A stretch of 64,000 nt of DNA. Source: an uncultured Eubacteriales bacterium (GTDB lineage Bacteria > Bacillota > Clostridia > Oscillospirales > CAG-272). This document shows, piece after piece, positions 43,259 through 50,075 of this stretch. The stretch covers positions 7,360 through 71,359 of the forward strand of contig CAJKPX010000007.1 in NCBI GenBank assembly GCA_905201895.1, in the 5' to 3' direction. A model generated the notes under the pieces. The model was not told where the DNA came from and did no database searches. It was given only the letters and a program-made list of their open reading frames with translations. Both the position numbers and the translations under genes were made by a program. Each line of letters begins with the position of its first letter. The stretch's first letter is position 1.

Positions 43259-43909
43259 TCAGAAGGGCAGACCATCATCGGTGGGAAGCGGTACAAAGTT
43301 TGCAGGCTGTTGCGGATAAATAGACGGTGCCGGTGTTTGATGCATAGGCGCGGTATAGGGGAGAATGGTCGCGGCGTGCTGATCTCTGTTCAGCATCTTG
43401 GGCTTCGGAATCGTAAATTCTCCCGACGCAACCTTATGGCTGCTAATCATAACAAACGGCTTGACCGCCATTCCTTGACGTCCTTCGTAGTCGTATTCTT
43501 CTTCTCGGAAAATGATACCAACCAGCTTGCCTGCAAGAGTTCTTTCGTCAAAATTGAAATGATAGCCAGGATTGCTTTCCTCGATCGCAGTAATCGCGCC
43601 TTTGAAAAAACTCTTGATTCGCTCGTCTTTATCCGTTCCGTCATCGGCAGGAATCATCTGACGGATCACGCCCTTCCATTTCTTGTCGCTGTAAGTACTT
43701 TCTCTGTATTGATTTTCAAAGAATTCAGCATAATCTCCTTCGTAAATATCAAATGCAATAGAAAGCATTTCATATGTGGTTTGGTCTTGTCTCTGCTTCT
43801 GCTCAACCTTTGCTTGCTTAATTTTGCAGACGTAGCCTCCAGCAGGAAGGCTTTCTCCGCTTCCTACGGTTGCGGGCTTCACGTTGTTCCAGTTGTTAAT
43901 AGGTCTCAT
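43259..43909 (-). CDS. SSB-like/DUF669-like protein with acidic tip
   Basis: 216 aa. N-terminal beta-rich domain (GGYVCKIKQAKVEQKQR, MLSIAFDIYEGDYAEFF), a linker of Pro/Gln/Ala and the C-terminus PTDDGLPF, like the DDDIPF tip of bacterial SSB that binds partner proteins. Lies next to the Sak4-like ATPase. Probably coats phage ssDNA; family assignment by architecture. Confidence 0.65.
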   Translation of the reverse strand: MRPINNWNNVKPATVGSGESLPAGGYVCKIKQAKVEQKQRQDQTTYEMLSIAFDIYEGDYAEFFENQYRESTYSDKKWKGVIRQMIPADDGTDKDERIKSFFKGAITAIEESNPGYHFNFDERTLAGKLVGIIFREEEYDYEGRQGMAVKPFVMISSHKVASGEFTIPKPKMLNRDQHAATILPYTAPMHQTPAPSIYPQQPANFVPLPTDDGLPF

Positions 43910-43921
43910 TTTGTTTTCTCC

Positions 43922-44560
43922 TTAAATTTCATAATATTCTCGGATCGTTTGATCCACATATTTCAAATCGTTTTCGATCTCCAAAGGGAACATTTCCATT
44001 GGAGACTTGCAGGTTGTGTATCCATCGCTTTGGGTGATGAATTTGTGTGATTTTCCATCAGTGATTGTCATAAGGACAATCGAAAATAGCCCTTCAAGCG
44101 TTAGCTGATTGTCAAGCATCTTTCCGGCTGTTTTTGCCTTGGCTCTTCCATTATCGTCAATGTCCACGTGGTGAAGAAAATAAACGATAATATTGGGCGG
44201 CAAAACGTTTATCACATATTGAACAAGGTTATAAAAATTCAAAGCGCAATCCGTAAACTTCTGATAGCCCGATTCCTTGGCTTTTTTGAACATTTCAAAG
44301 CACATAAGGTATTGACTGTCATCAATCACAAAAGCGCGCCTCGTGGCATTTTTCGGCTCTTGCAGCCGTTGCGGATTCAAGGTTGCATAAATGGTTTCAT
44401 AGCCTGCATGATCGATCACAGGCAGTTTTTTGCGAAACGGCAACGGCTTGGATGCAACGTTTAATACCCCGATCTCATTCGGTTCAAAATTGCGAAGGCT
44501 GGCAGATTTTCCACTTCCGGAAGCTCCTAAAATCATAACCGGAATTCCCATATACTCCAC
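43922..44560 (-). CDS. RecA-fold/Sak4-like ATPase
   Basis: 212 aa. Walker A MILGASGSGKSASL, Walker B RAFVIDDSQYLMCFEMF. Single-domain P-loop ATPases in this place pair with SSB-like proteins in phage recombination (Sak4 group). Its ATG is 1 nt from the Gp157 gene's stop, so they are in one mRNA. Confidence 0.8.
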   Translation of the reverse strand: MEYMGIPVMILGASGSGKSASLRNFEPNEIGVLNVASKPLPFRKKLPVIDHAGYETIYATLNPQRLQEPKNATRRAFVIDDSQYLMCFEMFKKAKESGYQKFTDCALNFYNLVQYVINVLPPNIIVYFLHHVDIDDNGRAKAKTAGKMLDNQLTLEGLFSIVLMTITDGKSHKFITQSDGYTTCKSPMEMFPLEIENDLKYVDQTIREYYEI

Positions 44561-44561
44561 C

Positions 44562-45089
44562 TCACTTCAATTGCAGATTCATGTTCTCCGCGAGGCGGCA
44601 GCCCTCGATGCTCTGCCCGCTCTGAAGAATCTTCTTGATGACCACCTTGTTGGGGTCGGGTTGCTTGTAGGTGAGCAGATCGGGGTTGTATTCCTGCGCC
44701 CACTCCACAAAGGTGTCCTCGTCCGCGATCTCCACCTTTGTCGATTTTCGGAAGGAGAGCTTGTTTCGCGCGGTCTCCACTTTGGCGATCCCTGCCGCCT
44801 TCATCGAGGTCTCGATGTAAGCCTTGAGACGTTCTGCCTCGGCTTCCTTGCGCTTCTGCCGCTCCTTGAGTCGGTCTGCCTCTGCCTTGAGTGCCGCCGC
44901 CTCGTACATGATTTCCTTGTAGATGCAAGCGATGGAGTCGACCTTCTCGTTCACCTCTCCCTCAAGGGCTTCCACGGTGTCCCAGAAGGCTTCTTCAGGC
45001 ATATCCCCCGCCTCGATCATGTCGGCGTAGATGTCAATCTGCTCCGAAAAAAGTCGGTACTGTGCGGTGAGTTCAAACAAAGTGCTCAT
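44562..45089 (-). CDS. Gp157-family phage protein
   Basis: 175 aa. MSTLFELTAQYRLFSEQIDI then a long coiled coil (LKERQKRKEAEAERLKAYI) and the domain KVETARNKLSFRKS: the 'Siphovirus Gp157' family, known from phages conferring host-interference phenotypes but with unclear biochemistry. ATG 45089 overlaps the previous gene's stop; AGGTG ribosome site upstream. Confidence 0.88.
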   Translation of the reverse strand: MSTLFELTAQYRLFSEQIDIYADMIEAGDMPEEAFWDTVEALEGEVNEKVDSIACIYKEIMYEAAALKAEADRLKERQKRKEAEAERLKAYIETSMKAAGIAKVETARNKLSFRKSTKVEIADEDTFVEWAQEYNPDLLTYKQPDPNKVVIKKILQSGQSIEGCRLAENMNLQLK

Positions 45090-45253
45090 GCCTCCGCACC
45101 TCCTTCCGCCGCCTCGGCAAAGAAGCAATCGAGGTGGACCGTTTGGTAGCCGTCCATGTAGCACGATTCCTCGCGCTCAACGCGCTCACCGCAGATGCGG
45201 CAGTTCTTGCGCACTCTCCTCGCCATGTCCATGATGGTCTGTGTTTCCTGCAT
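45086..45253 (-). CDS. 55-aa zinc-binding phage micro-protein
   Basis: MQETQTIMDMARRVRKNCRI, then CGERVEREESCYMDG and HLDCFF give a four-Cys/His motif. It ends GGAEA and its stop overlaps the Gp157 ATG; the RBS of Gp157 lies in its last codons. Missed by simple frame reading because a longer open frame lies over it. Confidence 0.75.
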   Translation of the reverse strand: MQETQTIMDMARRVRKNCRICGERVEREESCYMDGYQTVHLDCFFAEAAEGGAEA

Positions 45254-45271
45254 TTTCTTTCTCCTTTTATA

Positions 45272-45742
45272 TTAATTTTTTGGTAAACTATAATCACTTG
45301 CCCACATCCAAGCATATCCTGCGGATGTCTTTGTCTTGCCGTTGCAACAATCGCGGATGCTATCCGCTTTCTTGAGCCCCATTGCGATTGCCGCCTCCAA
45401 CGCGCTTGGATAGGTGTTAAAATAGCGGAAGCCTTCTTTTCCAAGCTGAACAACCGCTTTTGAATTCGCGTTCGGCTTGTGTCCCTCGACCTCGCGGCGA
45501 TGGCATGGGTAGGAGCAACATTCACCCCATGCGTATTCACGCCCTGCATAGCGGATGTAGTTCTTGCCGCATATTAAGCACTTTTTATCAAAAATTCCTA
45601 TAGGAAAATGTTTAATATGGGTTGACAAACCCTCGTCCGTGGTGTATAATACGGATGAAAGGGTGTTTCCTGCCCCTTTCTCCTTGCCCTCAACCGTGTC
45701 ATTGGTCTGCTCGGTTGAGGGTCTTTTTTCGTTACTTCCCAT
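45272..45742 (-). CDS. NUMOD1-like/zinc-knuckle phage protein
   Basis: 156 aa. Residues 1-50 are low-complexity; KKCLICGKNYIRY ... ECCSYPCHRREVEGHK is a Cys/His cluster; the C-terminal AVVQLGKEGFRYFNTYPSAL, GLKKADSIRDCCNGK resembles NUMOD1, the small DNA-binding motif of homing-type nucleases. No HNH triad is seen. ATG 45742 behind GGGGAGGG. A plus-strand promoter/terminator pair lies inside its first third (see ncRNA). Confidence 0.72.
   Translation of the reverse strand: MGSNEKRPSTEQTNDTVEGKEKGAGNTLSSVLYTTDEGLSTHIKHFPIGIFDKKCLICGKNYIRYAGREYAWGECCSYPCHRREVEGHKPNANSKAVVQLGKEGFRYFNTYPSALEAAIAMGLKKADSIRDCCNGKTKTSAGYAWMWASDYSLPKN
45622..45650 (+). promoter_or_regulatory. Antisense promoter inside the NUMOD1-like gene
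   Basis: TTGACA (45622-45627), 17-nt spacer, TATAAT (45645-45650), perfect consensus and opposite to the gene it lies in. Confidence 0.85.
45657..45730 (+). ncRNA. Candidate antisense small RNA, about 70 nt
   Basis: Transcription from the promoter at 45622-45650 should begin near 45657 and end at a strong terminator: CCCTCAACCG (45687-45696), 15-nt loop, CGGTTGAGGG (45712-45721), then TCTTTTTT (45722-45729). The RNA is fully antisense to the 5' third of the NUMOD1-like gene on the minus strand. Not supported by expression data; the sequence layout alone is textbook. Confidence 0.65.
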
Positions 45743-45866
45743 ATTCGTCCCTCCCCTGACCGGAGAAATCCGCGATGCCCGCCTCGACATCCTCGCGCCG
45801 CCAATCGCAATCCGCTCCGATGAGCATTGCGATGAGGTTAAATAAGAAATTCAACACCTTTTTCAT
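45732..45866 (-). CDS. 44-aa 'DFSGQG' micro-protein (copy 2)
   Basis: One hydrophobic helix (LFNLIAMLIGADCD) then GIADFSGQGRDEYGK. TTAAGGAGGAT lies just before ATG 45866. Paralogue of 33966-34082; the two copies are on opposite strands in different transcription units. Its end overlaps the following gene's start by 11 nt. Confidence 0.73.
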   Translation of the reverse strand: MKKVLNFLFNLIAMLIGADCDWRREDVEAGIADFSGQGRDEYGK

Positions 45867-45876
45867 AGTATCCTCC

Positions 45877-46092
45877 TTAACACATCCAGCGCGCGAGCAG
45901 GTGGAGGGGAAGCACAAGGCTTCCGCCCATCTTCACCGCAGGCAACGGATTTTTTTTAGAATTGATTGCATCGCGGATAGCGCACTCGGATCTTCCAAAT
46001 AATTTTGCTGCCTCTTTCACGGATATTCCAACTCTGTCTGGGAAATACTCTCTCAAGAGCGCAAGGGCATCACGATATCCTGCCTTCTCCAT
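45877..46092 (-). CDS. Excisionase-like HTH protein
   Basis: 71 aa: MEKAGYRDALALLREYF, GISVKEAAKLFGRSECAI, then NSKKNPLPAVKMGGSLVLPL. This is the MerR/excisionase-type winged helix (helix-turn-helix plus 'wing' and a 'PAVK.GG..' strand). Likely Xis or a small regulator. GAGGTGA before ATG 46092. Directly after the Cro-like gene. Confidence 0.72.
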   Translation of the reverse strand: MEKAGYRDALALLREYFPDRVGISVKEAAKLFGRSECAIRDAINSKKNPLPAVKMGGSLVLPLHLLARWMC

Positions 46093-46099
46093 AGTCACC

Positions 46100-46327
46100 T
46101 CATGCTCTAAAGAGCTTCGCGTTAACGAGCTGATCTGCGGTAACACCCATGTAGGATGCGAGAGCAAAGAGCTTGTCGATGGGCGGGAGCTTGTCTCCGT
46201 TCACAACGTGCGCAAGCATGGTGGTCGAGATTCCGGTCGCATCTGCGAGGTCCTTCTGGGTGATTCGCTTGTTCACCAGAAAGCACTTCACATTCTTGCG
46301 GAAGTTTTCTCTCTGTTTCTCTGTCAT
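46100..46327 (-). CDS. Cro-like XRE repressor
   Basis: 75 aa HTH_XRE: FLVNKRITQKDLADATGIST, LAHVVNGDKLPPIDKLFALA. First gene of the early operon, divergent from the S24 repressor across the operator region, the normal place for Cro. Starts with AAGGAGGT before ATG. Confidence 0.87.
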   Translation of the reverse strand: MTEKQRENFRKNVKCFLVNKRITQKDLADATGISTTMLAHVVNGDKLPPIDKLFALASYMGVTADQLVNAKLFRA

Positions 46328-46337
46328 GTTTACCTCC

Positions 46338-46366
46338 TTGACAAATTTGATTTTTTGTGGTAGAAT
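46338..46366 (+). promoter_or_regulatory. Rightward promoter for the CI-type repressor (candidate)
   Basis: TTGACA (46338-46343), 17-nt spacer, TAGAAT (46361-46366) on the plus strand. It lies downstream of the early promoter start and faces it, so the two promoters collide. Confidence 0.65.
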
Positions 46367-46392
46367 GGTCTTGTGATTGACCTTGTGACATC

Positions 46393-46421
46393 ATTATACA
46401 ACACATTTGCCACTTTGTCAA
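46393..46421 (-). promoter_or_regulatory. Early (PR-like) promoter
   Basis: Minus strand TTGACA (46421-46416), 17-nt spacer, TATAAT (46398-46393). Drives the Cro-like gene and the early operon; leader of about 60 nt. Confidence 0.88.
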
Positions 46422-46478
46422 CAACAGTTTTGCCACATTCGCCACTTTTGTATGGTTGCACAATAATTGGTTGTGGCA
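46406..46478 (+). promoter_or_regulatory. Immunity operators TTTGCCAC
   Basis: TTTGCCAC at 46406-46413 and 46429-46436, TTCGCCAC at 46438-46445, and the inverted GTGGCA at 46473-46478. The first lies between -35 and -10 of the early promoter, so occupancy would block it. Likely CI/Cro sites. Confidence 0.65.
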
Positions 46479-46511
46479 TTTGTGTTATTTGTGCAAGGAG
46501 AACAATAAAAA

Positions 46512-47171
46512 ATGTTTTGGGAAAATTTTTTAACTTTATGTAGGAATCGAAATGTTTCACCGTCATTCGTTTGCACCACGCTCGGTTTATCCACCACGCT
46601 TGTTTCTCGTTGGCGGAACGGATCAATCCCACGAGATATTACCTTATTAAAGATAGCGGAGTATTTCGGCGTTCCGACCGATGCGCTCACAATGGAGGAC
46701 ATTGATATTATCAAGGCGGCGGACATCGCCGCTCGGATGATCCAAGACCCTTCCCTCGTGGAGCAGATCGAGAATCGGGGCGTGCGCGTTCCCGTGTACG
46801 GAAATGTTTCCGCAGGTATCCCGCTTGAAGCCATTACCGATATTGATGACTATGAGGATATCTCGCAGGAGATGGCGGCAAAGGGGGAGTATGCCGCGCT
46901 CCGCATTCACGGAGACTCAATGGAGCCTCGCATGAGGGACGGAGACATTGTCATCGTGAGACTACAAGACACGATCGAGAGCGGTGAAACAGCCATCGTC
47001 ATGATCAACGGAGGAGATGCCACTTGCAAAAAGATCAAGCGCACCGAGGACGGCATCATGCTCATCTCGACCAATCCAAAGTATGAGCCCATGTTCTTTA
47101 CCAACAAGCAGATCGAGGGGCTTCCGATCACGATCTGGGGCAAGGTTGTCGAGCTCCGCGCAAAGTTTTAA
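46512..47171 (+). CDS. CI-type repressor with S24 self-cleavage domain
   Basis: 219 aa. HTH about residues 10-58 (NVSPSFVCTTLGLSTTLV, SRWRNGSIPRDITLLK), then LexA/CI-type peptidase S24: cleavage-site-like VSAGIP, catalytic Ser in HGDSMEPRMRDGD and Lys in ATCKKIKR. Keeps lysogeny; RecA-stimulated cleavage would induce. Clear RBS GCAAGGAGAAC. Divergent from the Cro-like gene. Confidence 0.92.
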   Translation: MFWENFLTLCRNRNVSPSFVCTTLGLSTTLVSRWRNGSIPRDITLLKIAEYFGVPTDALTMEDIDIIKAADIAARMIQDPSLVEQIENRGVRVPVYGNVSAGIPLEAITDIDDYEDISQEMAAKGEYAALRIHGDSMEPRMRDGDIVIVRLQDTIESGETAIVMINGGDATCKKIKRTEDGIMLISTNPKYEPMFFTNKQIEGLPITIWGKVVELRAKF

Positions 47172-47180
47172 AAAAGAAAA

Positions 47181-47205
47181 CGCCTCCCCTTTCATCGGGG
47201 AGGCG
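47181..47205 (-). terminator. Terminator shared by CI and the small minus gene
   Basis: CGCCTCCCC (47181-47189) / GGGGAGGCG (47197-47205), 9 bp; on the minus strand a T-rich run (TTTTCTTTTTT) follows, so it mainly ends the 50-aa gene. On the plus strand no T-run is seen. Confidence 0.7.
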
Positions 47206-47224
47206 TAGTCGCCTACATCATTAT

Positions 47225-47377
47225 TTAGACATGGATCAAGGTCTGTTTTCGTTCCTCCGGAGGCAATATCTGGAAAAGAAGGGCTTCGATAAACCGCAGA
47301 ACCTTTGTATCTGCAATCTTGTCGACGTAGTTATGGATCGTGTCTCTTCTGCAAGCGAGATTGTCTTCGGTGGTCAT
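47225..47377 (-). CDS. 50-aa phage protein between two regulators
   Basis: MTTEDNLACRRDTIHNYVDK, then IADTKVLRFIEALLFQIL. AGGAGA 9 nt before ATG 47377. Own promoter-like TTGCAG-17-TAAAAT at 47456-47428 and the terminator above. It sits antisense between CI and the second XRE gene, an orientation typical of small immunity or anti-repressor peptides; function unknown. Confidence 0.6.
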   Translation of the reverse strand: MTTEDNLACRRDTIHNYVDKIADTKVLRFIEALLFQILPPEERKQTLIHV

Positions 47378-47427
47378 GTCTTTATTCTCCTGTGTAGGTA
47401 AGTTTCCGAGGTTTTCTCGGTAGTTAA

Positions 47428-47456
47428 ATTTTAGCACAAAATCGTTAATTCTGCAA
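47428..47456 (-). promoter_or_regulatory. Promoter of the 50-aa gene
   Basis: Minus strand TTGCAG (47456-47451), 17-nt spacer, TAAAAT (47433-47428). A CCGAG/CTCGG hairpin follows at 47406-47420. Confidence 0.55.
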
Positions 47457-47488
47457 GATTCAAATTTGCGAAAAAGAGGTATCAAAAA

Positions 47489-47896
47489 ATGTGGGTTGAC
47501 AAACTAAAAGAAATCAAAGAGCGCAAAGGAATGACCACAAAGATGATTGCGCAGAGAGCAAATTTGCCCGAATCTACAGTAAAAAGGATACTGATGGGTG
47601 ACACGGATGCTCCGCGCGTGGACACTTTGTGCCAAATCGTAGCCGCGCTCGATAGCACGCTTGACGAGCTCTTTGCGGAGAGCGGAAGTATCCTCGCAAA
47701 CGAAACCACCATCGCCTTGCAGGAGGAGCGCGACAGACTCCTTGCAGATCGCGATAGGCTCACCGAGGAGCTTGATATGCTCAAGGCACAGATTGCCTCC
47801 CTCATGGCAGAGAAGGAGATTCTGCGCGAGAAGAACGATGCCCTCAAGGATCAAGTCATTGAATTGCTTTCAAAACATCTTGCAAGCAACGGATAA
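47489..47896 (+). CDS. XRE regulator with leucine-zipper-like tail
   Basis: 135 aa. HTH about residues 5-60 (LKEIKERKGMTTKMIAQRAN, STVKRILMGDTDAPRVDTL) then a coiled coil (RDRLLADRDRLTEELDML) to the end. Possibly a second repressor or a host-side modulator. GAGG just upstream of ATG 47489. Confidence 0.83.
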   Translation: MWVDKLKEIKERKGMTTKMIAQRANLPESTVKRILMGDTDAPRVDTLCQIVAALDSTLDELFAESGSILANETTIALQEERDRLLADRDRLTEELDMLKAQIASLMAEKEILREKNDALKDQVIELLSKHLASNG

Positions 47897-47981
47897 AGAA
47901 AAAAGTAGCGGAGCTGCAAGCAGATTCGGATTTTCAAAAGATGCAAAATTATTATATTAGAAAGAATGGGTGAGGTGGAAA

Positions 47982-48374
47982 ATGAACACAAAAAATCAAA
48001 TTCAGGAGGATATTAAAAACAAAGGAAGAACCGATGCAGATGTCATCAAGTTAGACTCTCGGAACAAGGCAAATAGATACGCGGATCTTGCTCGTGCTCA
48101 AAGCGCAGGGCAGATTTCCGACCTTCAAAGGCATGTAAAATTCATCTTGATCCCCGCCCAGCGAGAGCCCGACATTAGAGGCGTTCGCGGTGGTATCACG
48201 AGAGGTAAGCTTCTTGAGAAGGAATGCGCTTACTACGCCGACTTCGTATACATCGACAAATACGGCAGACGAATTGTGGAGGATGCGCAATCTCCTGCCA
48301 CACGGACAGAGGCGTATCAAATCAAGAAGAAGCTTATGCTATACGTTCACCACATAATTATTAAAGAAGTTTAG
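47982..48374 (+). CDS. DUF1064-domain protein (copy 2)
   Basis: 130 aa paralogue of the early-operon nuclease (42506-42919): DLQRHVKFILIPAQREPDI, GITRGKLLEKECAYYADF, IVEDAQSPATRTEAYQ. The N-terminal ~30 residues differ and the 'FDSMHEAQ' box is replaced by LDSRNKANRYADLARAQ, so the active-site start may be lost. ATG 47982 with GAGGTGG close by; GTG 47970 is an alternative. Confidence 0.8.
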   Translation: MNTKNQIQEDIKNKGRTDADVIKLDSRNKANRYADLARAQSAGQISDLQRHVKFILIPAQREPDIRGVRGGITRGKLLEKECAYYADFVYIDKYGRRIVEDAQSPATRTEAYQIKKKLMLYVHHIIIKEV

Positions 48375-48410
48375 AGACACAATAAATACATTTAAAAAAG
48401 GAGTAACTTT

Positions 48411-48854
48411 ATGTGGGTTTTTATTGTTATTGCTATTGTTGCGCTCCTATTGCTACTGCTATCTAAACATAATCAAGGCAAACAAAAGGATTCTGTCCTT
48501 ACAAATTCATTTCAGAAGACAGAAATCATGAACCGAGTAATTAAATGCGAAACAAGCAATGACCCAAATCTTTCAGAAGAACGCTATAAATTGTACAATT
48601 TCTTGAAAAACTACAGTGAAATATTTGAGGGAGCGTTTTCAGAGTTAACATTCACCCAATTTTCAAATGCAATCGACTTTATGAAAGCACAAGGTTTTTT
48701 ATATAGTTCGCACGGAGACTACCTTCCTATAGCATCTTTTTGCTTTGTTCATCCTCTTGCTTTTGCATCTTCATTCTTTAGTAATTCAAATAATAACAAT
48801 ATAACATGGGAAGAGACAGCGAAAAACATCCTATGGTATTTTGAAAATAATTGA
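48411..48854 (+). CDS. Small membrane-anchored protein, lysogenic-conversion candidate
   Basis: 147 aa. One N-terminal membrane helix (VFIVIAIVALLLLLLS), then a soluble helical domain (ERYKLYNFLKNYSEIFEGAF). AT-rich compared with the neighbouring genes and in the lysogeny module, so it could be a moron affecting superinfection or envelope. RBS AAAAAAGGAG before ATG. Confidence 0.65.
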   Translation: MWVFIVIAIVALLLLLLSKHNQGKQKDSVLTNSFQKTEIMNRVIKCETSNDPNLSEERYKLYNFLKNYSEIFEGAFSELTFTQFSNAIDFMKAQGFLYSSHGDYLPIASFCFVHPLAFASSFFSNSNNNNITWEETAKNILWYFENN

Positions 48855-48870
48855 TTGATTGGTGGATGAA

Positions 48871-49914
48871 ATGGCACAGAGATCAACAAAGCGCAACGAT
48901 GGACGGCTTGTCCGTGCCATCACAGACCCTCGCACAGGTAAGCGCAAATATTTCTACGGCGCGACCGAGAGAGAAATAAACAAAAAAATAATGGAGTACA
49001 CCGCCAAGATCGAGAGCGGCAGACCCTTCAGAGAGGTCGCAGAGGAGTGGTGGGAGGCTTCAAAGGATGGCTTGGCATACCAAACCATAAAGGTGTATAA
49101 GCCTGCCCTGGAGAGAGCCGTGGAGGCTCTCGGTGATATGTCCATCCGTGACATCAAGCCGAGGGATATAAGCGCACTTCTCCAACGGATGGCAAAGGCG
49201 GATTATGCCCTCAAGACCGTTGCCAATCAACGGACCGTTATCAATCAGGTGTTCCGCCATGCTATCCTTGAGTGTGACATCGAGGTTAATCCATGCGCAT
49301 CCGTCCCCACGCCAAAGAACCTAAAAAAGGTGCGAAGGGATGCCGCCACCACAACGGACGAGGATATCGTGCGAGAGCATCGTGACCTTTGGGCTTTTCC
49401 TTACATCGCTCTGATGACCGGAATGCGCAAGGGAGAGATCCTTGCGCTCCAATGGAAAGACATTGACTTTGATGAGGATGTCATCCACGTCACCAAATCG
49501 GTGGGACATCAAGGTGACAGACCATTCATCAAAGAGCCAAAGACAGAGGCAGGGACTCGCATAGTCCCACTCTTGGCGGATCTAAAAGAATTCCTTCTCA
49601 CATTCAAAAAGAGAAGGGCAGAGCACTACATCATATCAGATGACGGAAAGACTCCTCTAACCAACAGAAGATATCTCACCTTGTCAAAGCATTTTAAGGA
49701 GCAGACGGGCGTGGAATGCACGGCGCATCAATTGCGCCACTCGTTTGCCACGATAGCCTTTGAGAACGATGTTGATGCCAAATCGATACAAGAAATCATC
49801 GGTCACAAGCAGCTATCAACCACCATGGATATCTATGCGGATTTCCGCGAACAATCCGTAAAAAAGGCGGCGGAAAAGCTCAACAAATCCTCGTTGTCAA
49901 CGCCAAAAAAATAG
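48871..49914 (+). CDS. int: Tyrosine-type integrase
   Basis: 347 aa. AP2-like arm-binding start (TDPRTGKRKYFYGATEREIN), SAM-like core-binding domain, catalytic domain with TGMRKGEIL (Arg), KEPKTEAGTR (Lys), AHQLRHSF (His-x-x-Arg), EIIGHKQ (His) and TTMDIYAD (Tyr nucleophile). It integrates at the tRNA-Ser 3' end. ATG 48871; a TTG at 48859 is the alternative. It is adjacent to attR and its arm sites, as normal. Confidence 0.95.
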   Translation: MAQRSTKRNDGRLVRAITDPRTGKRKYFYGATEREINKKIMEYTAKIESGRPFREVAEEWWEASKDGLAYQTIKVYKPALERAVEALGDMSIRDIKPRDISALLQRMAKADYALKTVANQRTVINQVFRHAILECDIEVNPCASVPTPKNLKKVRRDAATTTDEDIVREHRDLWAFPYIALMTGMRKGEILALQWKDIDFDEDVIHVTKSVGHQGDRPFIKEPKTEAGTRIVPLLADLKEFLLTFKKRRAEHYIISDDGKTPLTNRRYLTLSKHFKEQTGVECTAHQLRHSFATIAFENDVDAKSIQEIIGHKQLSTTMDIYADFREQSVKKAAEKLNKSSLSTPKK

Positions 49915-49929
49915 ACAAAAAAGGCGGTT

Positions 49930-49950
49930 TTGTTGTCAAAGTGTTGTCAG
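49930..49950 (+). promoter_or_regulatory. Right arm-type integrase sites (candidate)
   Basis: TTGTTGTCAA (49930-49939) and GTGTTGTCAG (49941-49950), 11 bp apart, about 60 bp from attR; same pair as at 5264-5284. CGTTGTCAACG at the end of int (49892-49902) is a related site. Confidence 0.6.
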
Positions 49951-50011
49951 AGGAAAAAGGTCAAAAAATCCCTACTATATATATTATATAGTTTCAACAA
50001 TTGCAAGAGAT

Positions 50012-50038
50012 TTCAAATCTCTCCTTCTCCGCCAAAAA
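50012..50038 (+). other. attR core (27 bp)
   Basis: 27 bp identical to attL (5094-5120), with one extra A following. Here the tRNA 5' part is absent. Confidence 0.93.
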
Positions 50039-50039
50039 A

Positions 50040-50075
50040 GATAGGTATCACCTTGCGTGATACCTATCTTTTTTT
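50040..50075 (+). terminator. Displaced native tRNA-Ser terminator (repeat A hairpin)
   Basis: 12-bp perfect stem GATAGGTATCAC / GTGATACCTATC (50040-50051, 50057-50068), CTTGC loop, T7 run. It directly follows the attR core, so before integration it ended the tRNA-Ser transcript. Confidence 0.9.

Larger units (their letters stand above)
5094..50038. mobile_element. Prophage of about 45 kb, podovirus-like, integrated in tRNA-Ser(GCU)
   Basis: Bounded by 27-bp direct repeats at the tRNA 3' end and beyond the integrase. Contents in order from attL: accessory and membrane proteins, fibre-like proteins, gp12/gp11-like tail parts, capsid, polyvalent protein, portal, terminases (all minus); a tiny-gene island (plus); early/replication genes (minus); immunity genes and tyrosine integrase (mostly plus). 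Every expected virion gene of a short-tailed phage is intact, so it may be inducible. Against that, no endolysin is recognisable and one early gene is frameshifted. Confidence 0.93.

Noticed and set aside
47181..47205. Hairpin as terminator of the CI gene
   Set aside because: No T-run on the plus strand; the run is on the other strand, so it is assigned mainly to the minus-strand gene.
42506..48374. Paralogous DUF1064 genes as template/variable pair of a diversity-generating retroelement
   Set aside because: No reverse transcriptase in the window and no adenine-biased substitutions noticed between copies.
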